From assembly GCA_034669045.1 (NCBI GenBank), contig JAXDOD010000184.1:1-64000 (forward strand): a DNA stretch of 64,000 nucleotides, written 5' to 3'. The position numbers and the translations under genes were made by a program. Source of the stretch: VAZQ01 sp034669045. GTDB taxonomy: Bacteria > Pseudomonadota > Alphaproteobacteria > Rhizobiales > Xanthobacteraceae. Positions 33,951 to 42,690 of this stretch are shown here, one piece after another (within the stretch, counting starts at the first letter, position 1; every line of letters begins with the position of its first letter). Under the pieces are notes generated by a model. That model saw only the letters and a program-made list of their open reading frames with translations. It ran no database searches and had not been told where the DNA came from.

Positions 33951-35291
33951 GTGAACGAAACCACGACCTGGGAGCGCGAGCGCGACCGCCATCTGTTCGG
34001 CCCGGGACCGAAGCGGCTGCTGGCGCTCGACGGCGGCGGGGTACGCGGCGCCATCACGGTCGCCTTCCTGGAACGGATCGAGGACATCCTGTCGCAGCGG
34101 CTCGGCCGCCAGGTGCACCTGGGCGACTGGTTCGATCTCGTCGGCGGCACCTCCACCGGCGCCATCATCGCGGGCGCGCTCGCGCTCGGCTACACCACCG
34201 CCGACATCAAGCGGTTCTATCTCGAGCTCGCGCCGCGCGTCTTCAAGCGCCCGTTCTGGCGCATCATGGGACTGCAGGCGAAGTTCGACGCGCGCGCGTT
34301 GCGCCAGGAGATCGAATCGATCGTCGGCGATTGCACGCTCGACAGCGAGAAGCTGATCACCGGCCTGTGCGTCATCACCAAGCGGATGGATACCGGCAGC
34401 CCCTGGATCCTCGCCAACAATCGCGGCGCGCCGTATTGGGAAGGCTCGCCCCGCGGCGCGTCGTCAAAGGGCCACACCGGCAACAAGGACTACAAGCTGT
34501 CGAACCTGGTGCGCGCCAGCACCGCGGCGCCGTTCTTCTTCGATCCGGAATGGCTGCCGATCGCCGAGGGCGAGCCGCCCGGCCTCTTTGTCGACGGCGG
34601 CGTGACGCCGCACAACAATCCCTCGCTGATACTGTTCCTGATGACGGTCCTCACGCCGTTCAAGCTGTGCTGGCAGCCGGGACCGGAGAATCTCAGCATC
34701 GTCTCGATCGGCACCGGCACGCATCGCGATCGGCTGGTGCCCGACGAGCTCGGCATGGGCCGCACCACCAAGCTCGCGATCCACGCGCTCACGTCGCTGA
34801 TGACCGACATCCAGACCTTCATCCTGATGCAGATGCAGTACCTGGGACAGTGTCCGGCGCCGTGGCCGATCAATTCCGAGATCGGCACGCTCGCGAACGA
34901 TTCGCCCCCGCACGGAAAGATGTTCCGGTTCCTGCGCTATGACCTGAAGCTGGAATTGCCCTGGATCGAGCAGAACCTCGGCAAGAGGGCCGAGGACGCG
35001 CTCGAGCGGAAGCTCACGGAAACCGATGTGGTGCGGATGCGCAGCATGGACGATCCCACCATCATCCCGGACATCTACAAGCTCGCCAAGCTCGCCGCCG
35101 AAATCCAGGTGAAGCCCGAGCATTGGCTGGGCGACCTGCCCGGCTGGTGCGCCAGCGTCGATCTGTCCACCCGCCCGCGGCTGCCGGAGCCCGCCCCCGA
35201 CCAGCCGCTGCCGGCTACCGACACTTTCAGCGTTGCGGTCAGTCACCTGCGCGCGTGGCTTGCTCGCATGCGCAATCCGGCCGGCCATTGA
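33951..35291 (+). CDS. patatin-like phospholipase
   Basis: A 446-residue patatin-family lipase/acyl hydrolase. The oxyanion loop is DGGGVRG (27-33), the nucleophile elbow is GTSTG with S68, and the catalytic Asp is D215 in VDGGVTPHNNP. The dyad is complete, so activity is likely. No signal peptide; cytosolic. GTG 33951 is taken as start (GGGGA upstream); the open frame extends to 33663, but the extra ~95 residues look non-coding. The last ~60 residues are Pro-rich. No cyclase or CD-NTase gene is near, so an anti-phage CBASS role is not supported. Confidence 0.88.
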   Translation: MNETTTWERERDRHLFGPGPKRLLALDGGGVRGAITVAFLERIEDILSQRLGRQVHLGDWFDLVGGTSTGAIIAGALALGYTTADIKRFYLELAPRVFKRPFWRIMGLQAKFDARALRQEIESIVGDCTLDSEKLITGLCVITKRMDTGSPWILANNRGAPYWEGSPRGASSKGHTGNKDYKLSNLVRASTAAPFFFDPEWLPIAEGEPPGLFVDGGVTPHNNPSLILFLMTVLTPFKLCWQPGPENLSIVSIGTGTHRDRLVPDELGMGRTTKLAIHALTSLMTDIQTFILMQMQYLGQCPAPWPINSEIGTLANDSPPHGKMFRFLRYDLKLELPWIEQNLGKRAEDALERKLTETDVVRMRSMDDPTIIPDIYKLAKLAAEIQVKPEHWLGDLPGWCASVDLSTRPRLPEPAPDQPLPATDTFSVAVSHLRAWLARMRNPAGH

Positions 35292-35390
35292 GGGCCGGGC
35301 GCGTCCGGCGCCCGGAACCAACCGCGGCGACCGATCGTTAATCGGGCGGAAAGATTCACGCTTAATGGGCTCGCGCTACGGGCGGCCGCC

Positions 35391-36437
35391 ATGTCCGGCA
35401 TCGTCGAAGTGACGTTGTTGTATGTTCTCGTGCTCACGCTGGTGCTTGGCGTACTCGCAGTAGCGACCTCTTTCGGTGTCGCGCGTCTCGAAGCGGCGCA
35501 TCCTCCCACCGGCCGGTTCGTCGAGGTGCAAGGCGTGCGTCTGCACGTGGCCGAGCTCGGCCTGGCGCGCCACGCGCGCGGCGCCGACCCCGCCGTCGTG
35601 CTGATCCATGGCGCCAGCGGCAATCTAGAGGATATGCGGCTCGCGCTCGGCGAGAAGCTCGCCGCCTCGCATCGCGTCATCCTGATCGACCGGCCGGGCC
35701 ACGGCTGGAGCGCGCGTCCGCAGAGCGACGACTATGCCTCGCCCGCGCGCCAGGCGGAGCTTGTCGCGGGCGCGCTCGAACAGCTTGGCGTGCGGCGCGC
35801 GATCCTGATCGGCCACTCCTGGGGCGGCGCCTTTGCCACCGCCTACGCGCTGGCATTTCCCGAACGCACCGCAGGGCTCGTGCTGCTGGCGGCGCCCACC
35901 CATCCATGGCCCGGCAACCCAGGCTGGTACAACAAGCTGGCGTCGTTCCCTTATATCGGCCCGCTGTTCGTGCGGACCTGCGTCTATCCGCTCGGACTGC
36001 TGCTGGTCGGCGGCGCCTCGCGCAGCATATTCGAGCCGCAGGCGGTGCCCGACGACTATGTGCGAAGGGCCGCGATCCGGCTGGTGCTGCGGCCGAAGAC
36101 GTTCTACTTCAATGCCCGCGACCTTTCGCTGCTCCAGCGATTCATCGTCGCGCAAGTCCCGCGTTACGGCGATCTGCGCACGCCGACCGTCATCATCACC
36201 GGCGATCGCGACACCATGGTGTCGCCGCAGATCAACGCGCGCGCGCTCGCCGCTGCCTTGCCCTGCGCCAAGCTCGTCCTGCTCAAGGACATCGGACACA
36301 TGCCGCACCACGCCGCGCCCGACGCGGTGGCTGCGGCGATCGATGATCTCGTGCCGGCCGCCGCCAGCCCGGCCGCGCTGCCTTACCTGCTGCGGGATGC
36401 TTTCCGGGCCGGCACCATGGCGCTGCCCGTCCGGTGA
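35391..36437 (+). CDS. membrane-anchored alpha/beta-hydrolase
   Basis: A 348-residue protein. There is one N-terminal span (VTLLYVLVLTLVLGVLAVAT), then an alpha/beta-hydrolase fold: oxyanion region LIHGASGNLEDM, DRPGHGWS, the nucleophile elbow GHSWGG, the acid in ITGDRDTMVS, and His in DIGHMPHH. The catalytic domain should face the periplasm or cytoplasm depending on insertion; charge suggests a simple N-terminal anchor. Substrate unknown. It is transcribed in the same direction as the patatin gene, 99 bases downstream. Confidence 0.88.
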   Translation: MSGIVEVTLLYVLVLTLVLGVLAVATSFGVARLEAAHPPTGRFVEVQGVRLHVAELGLARHARGADPAVVLIHGASGNLEDMRLALGEKLAASHRVILIDRPGHGWSARPQSDDYASPARQAELVAGALEQLGVRRAILIGHSWGGAFATAYALAFPERTAGLVLLAAPTHPWPGNPGWYNKLASFPYIGPLFVRTCVYPLGLLLVGGASRSIFEPQAVPDDYVRRAAIRLVLRPKTFYFNARDLSLLQRFIVAQVPRYGDLRTPTVIITGDRDTMVSPQINARALAAALPCAKLVLLKDIGHMPHHAAPDAVAAAIDDLVPAAASPAALPYLLRDAFRAGTMALPVR

Positions 36438-36564
36438 AGGGCTTTCTATCCCCGAAGCCACCGGCCGGCTGACCGGCGCCTTGAACTTCCTTAACCCGCC
36501 GCCACCTAATACAATGGGATCGACCATTCGCGCGGGAGCTCGGACCTGCGCCAAGGAGCGAGCG

Positions 36565-37125
36565 ATGTTCATCCAGACCGAACCGACGCCGAACCCGGCG
36601 GCGCTCAAGTTTCTGCCCGGACGCAGCGTCCTCTCCAGCGGCACGCTCGACATGCGCGACAAGGCCGCGGCCGGGCAGTCGCCGCTGGCCGAGCGGCTGT
36701 TCGACATTGCCGGCGTGGGCGGCGTCTTCTTCGGCTCCGACTTCATCTCCGTCACCAAGACCGAGGGCGAATGGCAGCAGCTCAAGCCCGCCATCCTCGG
36801 CGCCATCATGGAGCACTTCATGTCGGGTGGGCCGCTGCTGCGGAGCGAGGGCGCCGACGCGCCGGCCGGAGCGGAGGAGTTCTTCGAGCAGAAGGACGCC
36901 GACACCGTCGCCACCATCAAGGAGCTGATCGAGACGCGGGTGCGGCCCGCGGTCGAGAACGACGGCGGCGACATCACCTTCCGCGGCTTCAAGGACGGCA
37001 TCGTCTACCTCGACATGAAGGGCGCCTGCGCGGGCTGCCCGTCGTCGACTGCGACGTTGCGCCACGGCATCCAGAACCTGCTCAAGCATTACGTGCCGGA
37101 CGTGGTCGAGGTCCGGCCGACCTGA
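36565..37125 (+). CDS. NifU-like Fe-S cluster scaffold/carrier (Nfu)
   Basis: A 186-residue protein with an N-terminal Nfu domain (MFIQTEPTPNPAALKFLPGR) and a C-terminal NifU domain with the cluster-binding C155-x2-C158 (GACAGCPSS). It carries [4Fe-4S] clusters to apo-enzymes; client radical-SAM proteins in this window would include BioB and MiaB. AAGGAG precedes the ATG by six bases. It lies upstream of tsaB as in many Rhizobiales. Confidence 0.93.
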   Translation: MFIQTEPTPNPAALKFLPGRSVLSSGTLDMRDKAAAGQSPLAERLFDIAGVGGVFFGSDFISVTKTEGEWQQLKPAILGAIMEHFMSGGPLLRSEGADAPAGAEEFFEQKDADTVATIKELIETRVRPAVENDGGDITFRGFKDGIVYLDMKGACAGCPSSTATLRHGIQNLLKHYVPDVVEVRPT

Positions 37126-37128
37126 TGT

Positions 37129-37240
37129 GGCGAATAGCGCGTAGCGAATAGCAAATCGTCAGCAGCGGTTGCGATTCGCCGGTTCTCTTCGCTGCTCCCT
37201 CTTCGCTGCCGCTGTCCTTGCCATTCGCCATTCCGGCTCC
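37129..37240. repeat. degenerate GCGAATAGC-type intergenic repeat
   Basis: GGCGAATAGCG, then GTAGCGAATAGC, and inverted partners GATTCGCC and CATTCGCCATTC about 80 bases later, with CTCTTCGCTGC twice between them. This looks like an eroded inverted repeat filling the gap between nfu and tsaB. Confidence 0.4.
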
Positions 37241-37246
37241 GCAACC

Positions 37247-37930
37247 ATGCGCGTCCTTGCCATCGACACTGCGCTCGACGCCTGCGCGGCTGCGGTGCTC
37301 GACACCGGTCGCGGGTCGATCATCGCGCGCGAATCGCTCACCATGCTGCGCGGCCATGCCGAAGCCGTGATGCCGCTGATCGCGCGCGTGATGGACGAGG
37401 CCGACGTCGAATTCGTCGACCTCGACCGCATTGCGGTGACCACCGGCCCCGGCAGCTTTACCGGACTGCGGGTCGGCATCTCGGCCGCGCGCGGGATCGC
37501 GCTCGCGGCCGGCAAGCCCGCCATCGGCCTTTCCACGCTCGCCGGCTTTGCGGCGCTGCACATCGCGGAGGACGACGTGTCCACGGTGGTGTCGGTGATC
37601 GACGCCCGCCACGAGCACGTCTATCTGCAGGTGTTCGGCGCCGGCGGGCGCACGGTGGTGCCGCCGCGCATCGCGCCGATCCGCGAGGCCGTGCGCGCGG
37701 CGCTCACAGGGCCCGCCCGCATCGTCGGTTCGGCCGCCGCGCTGATCGCGGCGGCATGGCCCAAGACCGAGCCGCCGCCGGCGCTGGTCGACCAGCGCGG
37801 CGCGCCCGACATCGGCTGGATCGCGCGGCTCGGCGCCGCCGCCGCCGCCGGCCACGGCCCGCCGAAGCCGCTCTATCTGCGGGCGCCCGATGCGCAGCCG
37901 CAGGACGCCGCCCGCCTGCCGCGCCGATGA
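37247..37930 (+). CDS. tsaB: tRNA threonylcarbamoyladenosine biosynthesis protein TsaB
   Basis: A 227-residue ASKHA-fold partner of TsaD/TsaE in making t6A37 on ANN-decoding tRNAs. Present are the N-terminal VLAIDTALDACAAAVLD and the family hallmark VTTGPGSFTGLRVGISAARG at about residues 64-83. The 3' end overlaps rimI by four bases (ATGA). Confidence 0.94.
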   Translation: MRVLAIDTALDACAAAVLDTGRGSIIARESLTMLRGHAEAVMPLIARVMDEADVEFVDLDRIAVTTGPGSFTGLRVGISAARGIALAAGKPAIGLSTLAGFAALHIAEDDVSTVVSVIDARHEHVYLQVFGAGGRTVVPPRIAPIREAVRAALTGPARIVGSAAALIAAAWPKTEPPPALVDQRGAPDIGWIARLGAAAAAGHGPPKPLYLRAPDAQPQDAARLPRR

Positions 37931-38412
37931 TGAACATCATCGCCCGCCTGTTCGCGCGCGGCGAGCCCGCGCTGTCCGAAGCGAGGGCGCAGGACGCCGC
38001 CGCCATCGCCTCGATCCACGCCGCATCGTTCAACCGAGGCTGGAGCGAGGAGGAGATCGAGTATCTCATGCTCGAGCGCAACGTGCTCACGCATCGCGCC
38101 ATGGTCGGCGCCGACCTGGTCGGCTTCATCATGTCGCGGCACCTCGCCGGCGAGGGCGAAATCCTCTCGATCGCGGTCGCCTCGCACCGCCGCAAGAAGG
38201 GCCTGGCGCGCCGCCTGCTCGATGTACACATGCGCCGGCTTGCCGGCCTCGGGGTGCGCACGATCTTCCTCGAAGTCAACGAAGGCAATGCGCCCGCGCG
38301 CAAGCTCTATCAGCGCGCGGGCTTCCGGGAAGCCGGACGCCGCGCCGGCTATTACCGCGATCCGGCCGGCAAGGATTCCACCGCGCTGGTGCTGCGTTGC
38401 GACCTGCCTTGA
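37927..38412 (+). CDS. rimI: ribosomal-protein-S18-alanine N-acetyltransferase-like GNAT
   Basis: A 161-residue GNAT enzyme. The acetyl-CoA loop is SHRRKKGLARRLLD, with FLEVNEGNAPARKLYQRAGF after it, as in RimI. It overlaps tsaB by four bases, the usual arrangement. The annotated role is N-terminal acetylation, classically of ribosomal protein S18. Confidence 0.93.
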   Translation: MMNIIARLFARGEPALSEARAQDAAAIASIHAASFNRGWSEEEIEYLMLERNVLTHRAMVGADLVGFIMSRHLAGEGEILSIAVASHRRKKGLARRLLDVHMRRLAGLGVRTIFLEVNEGNAPARKLYQRAGFREAGRRAGYYRDPAGKDSTALVLRCDLP

Positions 38413-38427
38413 TCGGACATGAAACTT

Positions 38428-38527
38428 GTAGGGTGGGCAAAGGCGCGTCTGCGCGCCGTGCCCACGCGTAAGATCGCACACGCGGTGAATACAGACGCGT
38501 GGGCACGCTTCGCTTTGCCCACCCTAC
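38428..38527. repeat. 100-nt nested inverted repeat, family C, copy 1
   Basis: The outer arms GTAGGGTGGGCAAAG and CTTTGCCCACCCTAC are perfect over 15 bp. Inside them GTGCCCACGCGT (38458-38469) and ACGCGTGGGCAC (38495-38506) are perfect over 12 bp, and GGCGCG-TCTG-CGCGCC is a third small stem. It sits between rimI and fur. A diverged copy is at 59704-59850. Confidence 0.75.
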
Positions 38528-38592
38528 ACATACTGAAATCTGATTTCTGACTTCCGGGTTCTATGGTATTGCGGAGCGGGCGGAGGATCGTC

Positions 38593-39027
38593 GTGGCCGC
38601 ACAGAAACCCAGAGACATCGAAGCGCTCTGCACCGCCAAGGGCATGCGCATGACGGAGCAGCGCCGCGTCATCGCGCGCGTGCTGGCGGCGGCGGGGGAT
38701 CACCCGGATGTCGAGGAACTGTACCGGCGCTGCTCGGCGGTCGACGACCGCATCTCGATCTCCACCGTCTATCGCACCGTGAAGCTGTTCGAGGATTCCG
38801 GCATTATCGAGCGGCATGAATTCCGTGACGGGCGCGCGCGCTACGAGCAGATTCCCGATACCCACCACGACCATCTGATCAATCTGCGCACCGGCGAGGT
38901 GATCGAATTCCAATCCGAGGAGATCGAGCGCCTGCAGGCCGAGGTCGCGCGCAGGCTCGGCTATCGGCTGGTGGACCATCGTCTCGAGCTTTACGCGCTG
39001 CCGCTCGACGACAAGACGCGGCGCTAG
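38593..39027 (+). CDS. fur: Fur-family metalloregulator (Fur/Mur)
   Basis: A 144-residue Fur-family repressor. The winged HTH covers residues ~10-80 (MRMTEQRRVIARVLAAAGDHPD, ISISTVYRTVKLFEDSGII). The dimer/metal domain has the HHDHLI motif. No C-x2-C zinc pairs are present, as in alphaproteobacterial Fur/Mur; it lacks the features of Irr. In this order such proteins often respond to Mn (Mur) rather than Fe. GTG 38593 has GGAGG six bases upstream, better than the ATG at 38563. Position after rimI is conserved. Confidence 0.92.
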   Translation: MAAQKPRDIEALCTAKGMRMTEQRRVIARVLAAAGDHPDVEELYRRCSAVDDRISISTVYRTVKLFEDSGIIERHEFRDGRARYEQIPDTHHDHLINLRTGEVIEFQSEEIERLQAEVARRLGYRLVDHRLELYALPLDDKTRR

Positions 39028-39061
39028 CGTGCATCCCGTCTGGGTTGGCCCGCGGCCTCAC

Positions 39062-39173
39062 CCGCTCATTCTCGCGCAAGCGGGAATCAGGAATCGCCTG
39101 CTCTGATCACTCGACCTCTTGCCTTTGGGTCCCCGCTTGCGCGGGCACGAGCGGACAGTGGACCGATTCCGCA
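39062..39173. repeat. double-hairpin intergenic repeat, family B, copy 2
   Basis: It starts CCGCTCATTCTCGCGCAAGC, has a spacer unlike that of copy 1, then GGGTCCCCGCTTGCGCGGGC and GAGCGGA, and ends GATTCCGCA. It lies between fur and the end of the SCO-like gene. Confidence 0.65.
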
Positions 39174-39194
39174 GGAGCGGGACCTGCGCCAGGC

Positions 39195-40373
39195 TTACCC
39201 GGCCGACATCTGCGCGCCGGATGTCGTGCGCGCGGCTGCGATCAGGGCGCTCAGGACCTCGTCCTCGCTCCACAGCAGGCGCGTGAAATCGGCGCACGGG
39301 CGGCCGGCCGCATCCAGGATGAAGAGGTCGAGGCGATGGCGGTTCACCGTCACGGCGCCGTAACCGACGCCGAGATCGAAATACCGCCTCATCGGTTCGA
39401 ACGGGCCGGTCGTGCGCAACAGCCGGTTACGGGCATCGAACGTCATGCCGCGGTCGGCACCATAGGCACGGAGGCGCTGGGGCAGGTCGTAGGCGGGATC
39501 GTAGCTGAGAGCCGCGACATTGAACCGGCCCTGCAACCGATCGTCCGAGATGCGTTTCTGCAAGCGGGCGAGTTTCGTGATGGTGAGCGAGCATTTCTCC
39601 GGGTTCATGCAACGAGTATAGAAAAACGTCATGATGCTCGGTCTTCCGCGGAAGAATTCGCCGAAGGTCAACAGCGCTCCGTTCTGATCCTGCAGTTCCA
39701 GACCTTCGATACCGTCCGCGCATGCTGCGAACGCATGAACGCCAGCAACATGCCCCGCCGGCAGGGCAGGTTCGGGGCCGGCGCAGCAGGACCCGGCGGG
39801 CGCGGCCGGCAGGGATACGGCCTCGAGCGCCTCGGCCAACTCGCGCCGCACCGAAGCGGAAAATCCCTCCGCCTCGTTGTCCAGCATGGCCGCAAGAGTT
39901 TGGCGCGCCGCCGCGGCACGCGAGCCGAGCCAGGCGAGGGTTCGGAACAGCTCGGCAAGGGCGGTCGCCGGCGCGGGCCGGGCGGAGGGAGCATAGCTGT
40001 CGAAACACACGGCGTCGTCGCCCGACTTGATGCGGTCGATCGCCAGCAACAGGAGCCGCACGACCGCGTCGGGGGGATTGGCCGCGCCGCGCAGGGCTTT
40101 GGCGGCTGCCGCCACGGTGTATGGATTGAGGCCAGTCTGCAGTTCCTCGAGCACATAATGCATCGCCGCCGGCGGCAGGCCGATGGCCTGAAAGCTCGCC
40201 AGCATGTAGCCCCGCAGCCGCTCGGCTTCGTTGGTGCCGCGGCCGGCATAGAGCGGCGCCTGTTCCGCCAGCAGTTCCACCAGTTCGTTACGCCGCACCG
40301 GCCGGCGCCGGACAGCGTCGACATAGGCGACGATGTCGGCGACCGGCGTGGCGCGGTCGAACGCGGGCGTCAT
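39195..40373 (-). CDS. SCO1/SenC-like thioredoxin-fold protein with helical N-terminal extension
   Basis: A 392-residue protein in two halves. Residues ~1-190 are helical repeats (VADIVAYVDAVRRRPVRRNE, RLRGYMLASFQAIGLPPAA). Residues ~220-392 are a SCO/SenC-like thioredoxin domain with C255-x5-C261 (YTRCMNPEKCSLT) and H346 (VNRHRLDLFI) as likely copper ligands. The spacing C-x5-C is wider than the usual C-x3-C. There is no signal peptide or membrane anchor, unlike typical SCO proteins. It starts one base after the stop of the HEAT gene. Proposed role: metallation or redox control of the adjacent tyrosinase. Confidence 0.78.
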   Translation of the reverse strand: MTPAFDRATPVADIVAYVDAVRRRPVRRNELVELLAEQAPLYAGRGTNEAERLRGYMLASFQAIGLPPAAMHYVLEELQTGLNPYTVAAAAKALRGAANPPDAVVRLLLLAIDRIKSGDDAVCFDSYAPSARPAPATALAELFRTLAWLGSRAAAARQTLAAMLDNEAEGFSASVRRELAEALEAVSLPAAPAGSCCAGPEPALPAGHVAGVHAFAACADGIEGLELQDQNGALLTFGEFFRGRPSIMTFFYTRCMNPEKCSLTITKLARLQKRISDDRLQGRFNVAALSYDPAYDLPQRLRAYGADRGMTFDARNRLLRTTGPFEPMRRYFDLGVGYGAVTVNRHRLDLFILDAAGRPCADFTRLLWSEDEVLSALIAAARTTSGAQMSAG

Positions 40374-40374
40374 G

Positions 40375-41259
40375 TTACTTATGCGTCGACTGAAGGAAGC
40401 GCTTGATCGCCGCCTTGACGTTGCTCGAGCTGGTCCGCTCCTTGAGATTTTCGACATGCTTGACCAAAGCGGAATCGGCCGCGGACTTGCCGACCTCCTG
40501 GGCATGCGCGAGCGCGCTCAGCGTCGTGGCAATGATTTCCTTGAATTCCTTGCCGTCGCTCACGATCTCGCGCGCCGCCTTCTGAAAGGCATCGGGATTG
40601 ATCGCCTGCAGCCCGCTCGCGCTGAGCCGGCGGATGATCGAAGGCTGGGATTTGTCCTTGAGCAGCCGCCTGAACAGGCCCTCCGACTCGGGGTCGATGG
40701 CGAGGACCCTCAAGGCTTCCTCCTTGGCGGCGCCCGTTGCGCGTTTGAGCACGTCGCGGATCGCCGGGATTATCTCGCTGTGGATGTCGTAGGCCAGGAG
40801 CTGGATCGCCTTGGCGAGCGGCACCAGGTCGATGTCTCCTTTGACCACCTTCAGCAAGAGCTCTTGCGCGAACGGGTCCTTTTCGATGGCGAGCGTTTCG
40901 AGCGCACTCTCGCGCAGCCCCGGCTCCGGATCCTCCGCCAGCTCGCGCAAGGCCTGCAGATAATCGGCGCGATGGGGCGCGAAGCGCGGCCCGAGGAAGG
41001 AGGCGGCTCCGAGCGCCCGCAGCGCAGCCTCGCGCACCGTCTTGGGCTCGGCGCGGTCGCGCACAACGCTCAACAGCCGCTCGACCATGCCGCCGATGCC
41101 TTTTGGATCGATCGGCACGCTCTCGATGACTGCGGCGCGCTGATCCGCATTTGCGCCTTTATCCGATATGGCCTCGGCGACTGCAGCGAAGTCGATCGTC
41201 TTGCTGCCGACCTTGCGTAGCCCCGCTTCGTATTTCTTGCGATAGTCGCTGACGTCCAT
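40375..41259 (-). CDS. HEAT-repeat protein of the tyrosinase locus
   Basis: A 294-residue all-alpha protein with HEAT-like repeats (TVREAALRALGAASFLGPRF; EPGLRESALETLAIEKDPFA; AKEEALRVLAIDPESEGLFR). No signal, membrane span or catalytic motif; it is probably a protein-binding scaffold. It is the middle gene of a three-gene operon: 24 bases after the tyrosinase gene and one base before the SCO-like gene. Confidence 0.78.
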   Translation of the reverse strand: MDVSDYRKKYEAGLRKVGSKTIDFAAVAEAISDKGANADQRAAVIESVPIDPKGIGGMVERLLSVVRDRAEPKTVREAALRALGAASFLGPRFAPHRADYLQALRELAEDPEPGLRESALETLAIEKDPFAQELLLKVVKGDIDLVPLAKAIQLLAYDIHSEIIPAIRDVLKRATGAAKEEALRVLAIDPESEGLFRRLLKDKSQPSIIRRLSASGLQAINPDAFQKAAREIVSDGKEFKEIIATTLSALAHAQEVGKSAADSALVKHVENLKERTSSSNVKAAIKRFLQSTHK

Positions 41260-41283
41260 CTCGACGGTTCCTGCTGCTCTCGC

Positions 41284-42519
41284 TCAGTTCTCAAAGGGCA
41301 CGTCGTCGTAGCCGAAGCCGAGGGCGGCCCCGCCTGCCACCGCTTGGCTGTCGATCATGGACCGCACGGTCGGATTCGGCCCCGGCGCGCTGGTGACGGT
41401 CGAAGGCGCGAGGGTGCCGCCGGGCGCCGTGGACGGGCGCGGGGATGTCGTGATCCCGTTCCATGGCCACATGGTGTCGTTGAGGCGATGTCCCACTCGG
41501 TTGGGCGCCGCCGGCGCAAACGCGCCGGGGTCGCCGGAGTCGGTCCGTCGGTTCACCCATTGCCATTTCGCCCAGAGCCGATCGACATTGGCATGCAGCA
41601 AAAAGAACAAGGGGTCCTTTGCGGCCGTTCCAATCTTGCTGATGGAACCGCCAAAGCTGGTGTGCGCGTTTCCGTGCGGATTGAACTCCATCGGAACGAA
41701 ATTGCCATAGATGTGATTAGGCGGCGCAGCCAGGTTGAGCGTCTCCTCCTCCGTGAGCAGGCCGGATGGCGCCTCGTTGGCGGCAAAGTCCGGGGAGCGA
41801 ACGATGCCGGTCACGCCGTCGGTGCGCCAATTCTCGAACGGGTGACCCGCCGCGAATTGCACGCGGCCGGCGCTGTTGGACGTGCCGATGAACTGCCGGG
41901 TGAACAGGCTGGGCGCCGGCTGGTCGAACCGCCAGTAGGGCAGCGCCACGCTGGGATCGATCGCCTGCAATTCACGCTCGAGGTCGAGCAGATAGGCTCG
42001 GTGCCAAGGCAGGAAGCCGACATTGCCGTGCTCTTCCGCGGTGGCTGCGTTGACATGCATGTCGCGGAAATCGCGAAACCGGCCGGCGCCTTGGCCGTTC
42101 AACGTTCCCATCGCGGCAATGAAGCGGTCGCGCTCAGCCGGACTCAGCGTCTGGGCGTTCTTGCGGATGCGCACCATCGTGGCCTTGGTCCCCAGCACGG
42201 CGGTCGTACCCTGCTGCACGGCCTCGACCACCGCGTCTCCCACGGCCGTGCTCGGGCGCTGGAACTCTCCGGCGATGAAGAACGCGACCGGCGTGCCATC
42301 GGCGGGCAGGCTCAGCGTCAACGTGGGCGTGCCGTTATGCGTGCGCGTGGTCGCGAACTCGAGGCGGGGACCGTTGGCCGGAGCCTTGTTGCGCAAGGTG
42401 ACGGGCACGGTGCCGGAGGCGGGGCCGTTGAGCAGCCGCGCCGTCGCCGGCACCGGGGCCCACGTCAGGAAAACGCGCCCTTGCGCGTCGATACCGGGGA
42501 TTTGAATATCGACATTCAT
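41284..42519 (-). CDS. tyrosinase-family type-3 copper protein
   Basis: A 411-residue copper oxidase of the tyrosinase/polyphenol oxidase fold. The CuA ligands are H155, H164 and H173 (DMHVN ... EEHGNVGFLPWHRAYLLDLE), and the CuB ligands are H282, H286 and H309 (NPHGNAHTSFGG, FFLLHANVDRLWAKWQ). All six are present, so phenol or catechol oxidation is likely. About 110 N-terminal residues form a beta-rich extra domain. No signal peptide is seen; the start MNVDIQIPGIDAQGR is cytosolic in character. It is the first gene of the minus-strand trio that splits the fur-miaB synteny. Confidence 0.9.
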   Translation of the reverse strand: MNVDIQIPGIDAQGRVFLTWAPVPATARLLNGPASGTVPVTLRNKAPANGPRLEFATTRTHNGTPTLTLSLPADGTPVAFFIAGEFQRPSTAVGDAVVEAVQQGTTAVLGTKATMVRIRKNAQTLSPAERDRFIAAMGTLNGQGAGRFRDFRDMHVNAATAEEHGNVGFLPWHRAYLLDLERELQAIDPSVALPYWRFDQPAPSLFTRQFIGTSNSAGRVQFAAGHPFENWRTDGVTGIVRSPDFAANEAPSGLLTEEETLNLAAPPNHIYGNFVPMEFNPHGNAHTSFGGSISKIGTAAKDPLFFLLHANVDRLWAKWQWVNRRTDSGDPGAFAPAAPNRVGHRLNDTMWPWNGITTSPRPSTAPGGTLAPSTVTSAPGPNPTVRSMIDSQAVAGGAALGFGYDDVPFEN

Positions 42520-42589
42520 CGCGGTCGCGCCCCCACATAACTCCGCAAAATTACTGCATCAGCCCGGTAGATGCAACCGTGAGTGGCAA

Positions 42590-42603
42590 CCCTATATATA
42601 GGG
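42590..42603. promoter_or_regulatory. perfect AT-centred palindrome upstream of the tyrosinase gene
   Basis: CCCTATATATAGGG, a perfect 14-bp palindrome 71 bases before the tyrosinase start, in the divergent region shared with miaB. It could be an operator or overlap a -10. Confidence 0.5.
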
Positions 42604-42690
42604 CGGGACGCCGCGGAGGATGAACCGCCGCCGAGCATTCGTCAGCCGTGACGGGATCATTTCCTTTGCGGCCGAAATTCGATAACAGAC

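Noticed and set aside
33951..35291. Patatin gene as a CBASS-type anti-phage effector
   Set aside because: No CD-NTase, ubiquitin-like or other defence gene is adjacent; neighbours are metabolic.
39045..40406. Plus-strand frame antisense to the SCO-like gene
   Set aside because: No family resemblance and Gln/Arg/Gly-rich; the minus-strand product has a recognisable thioredoxin domain.
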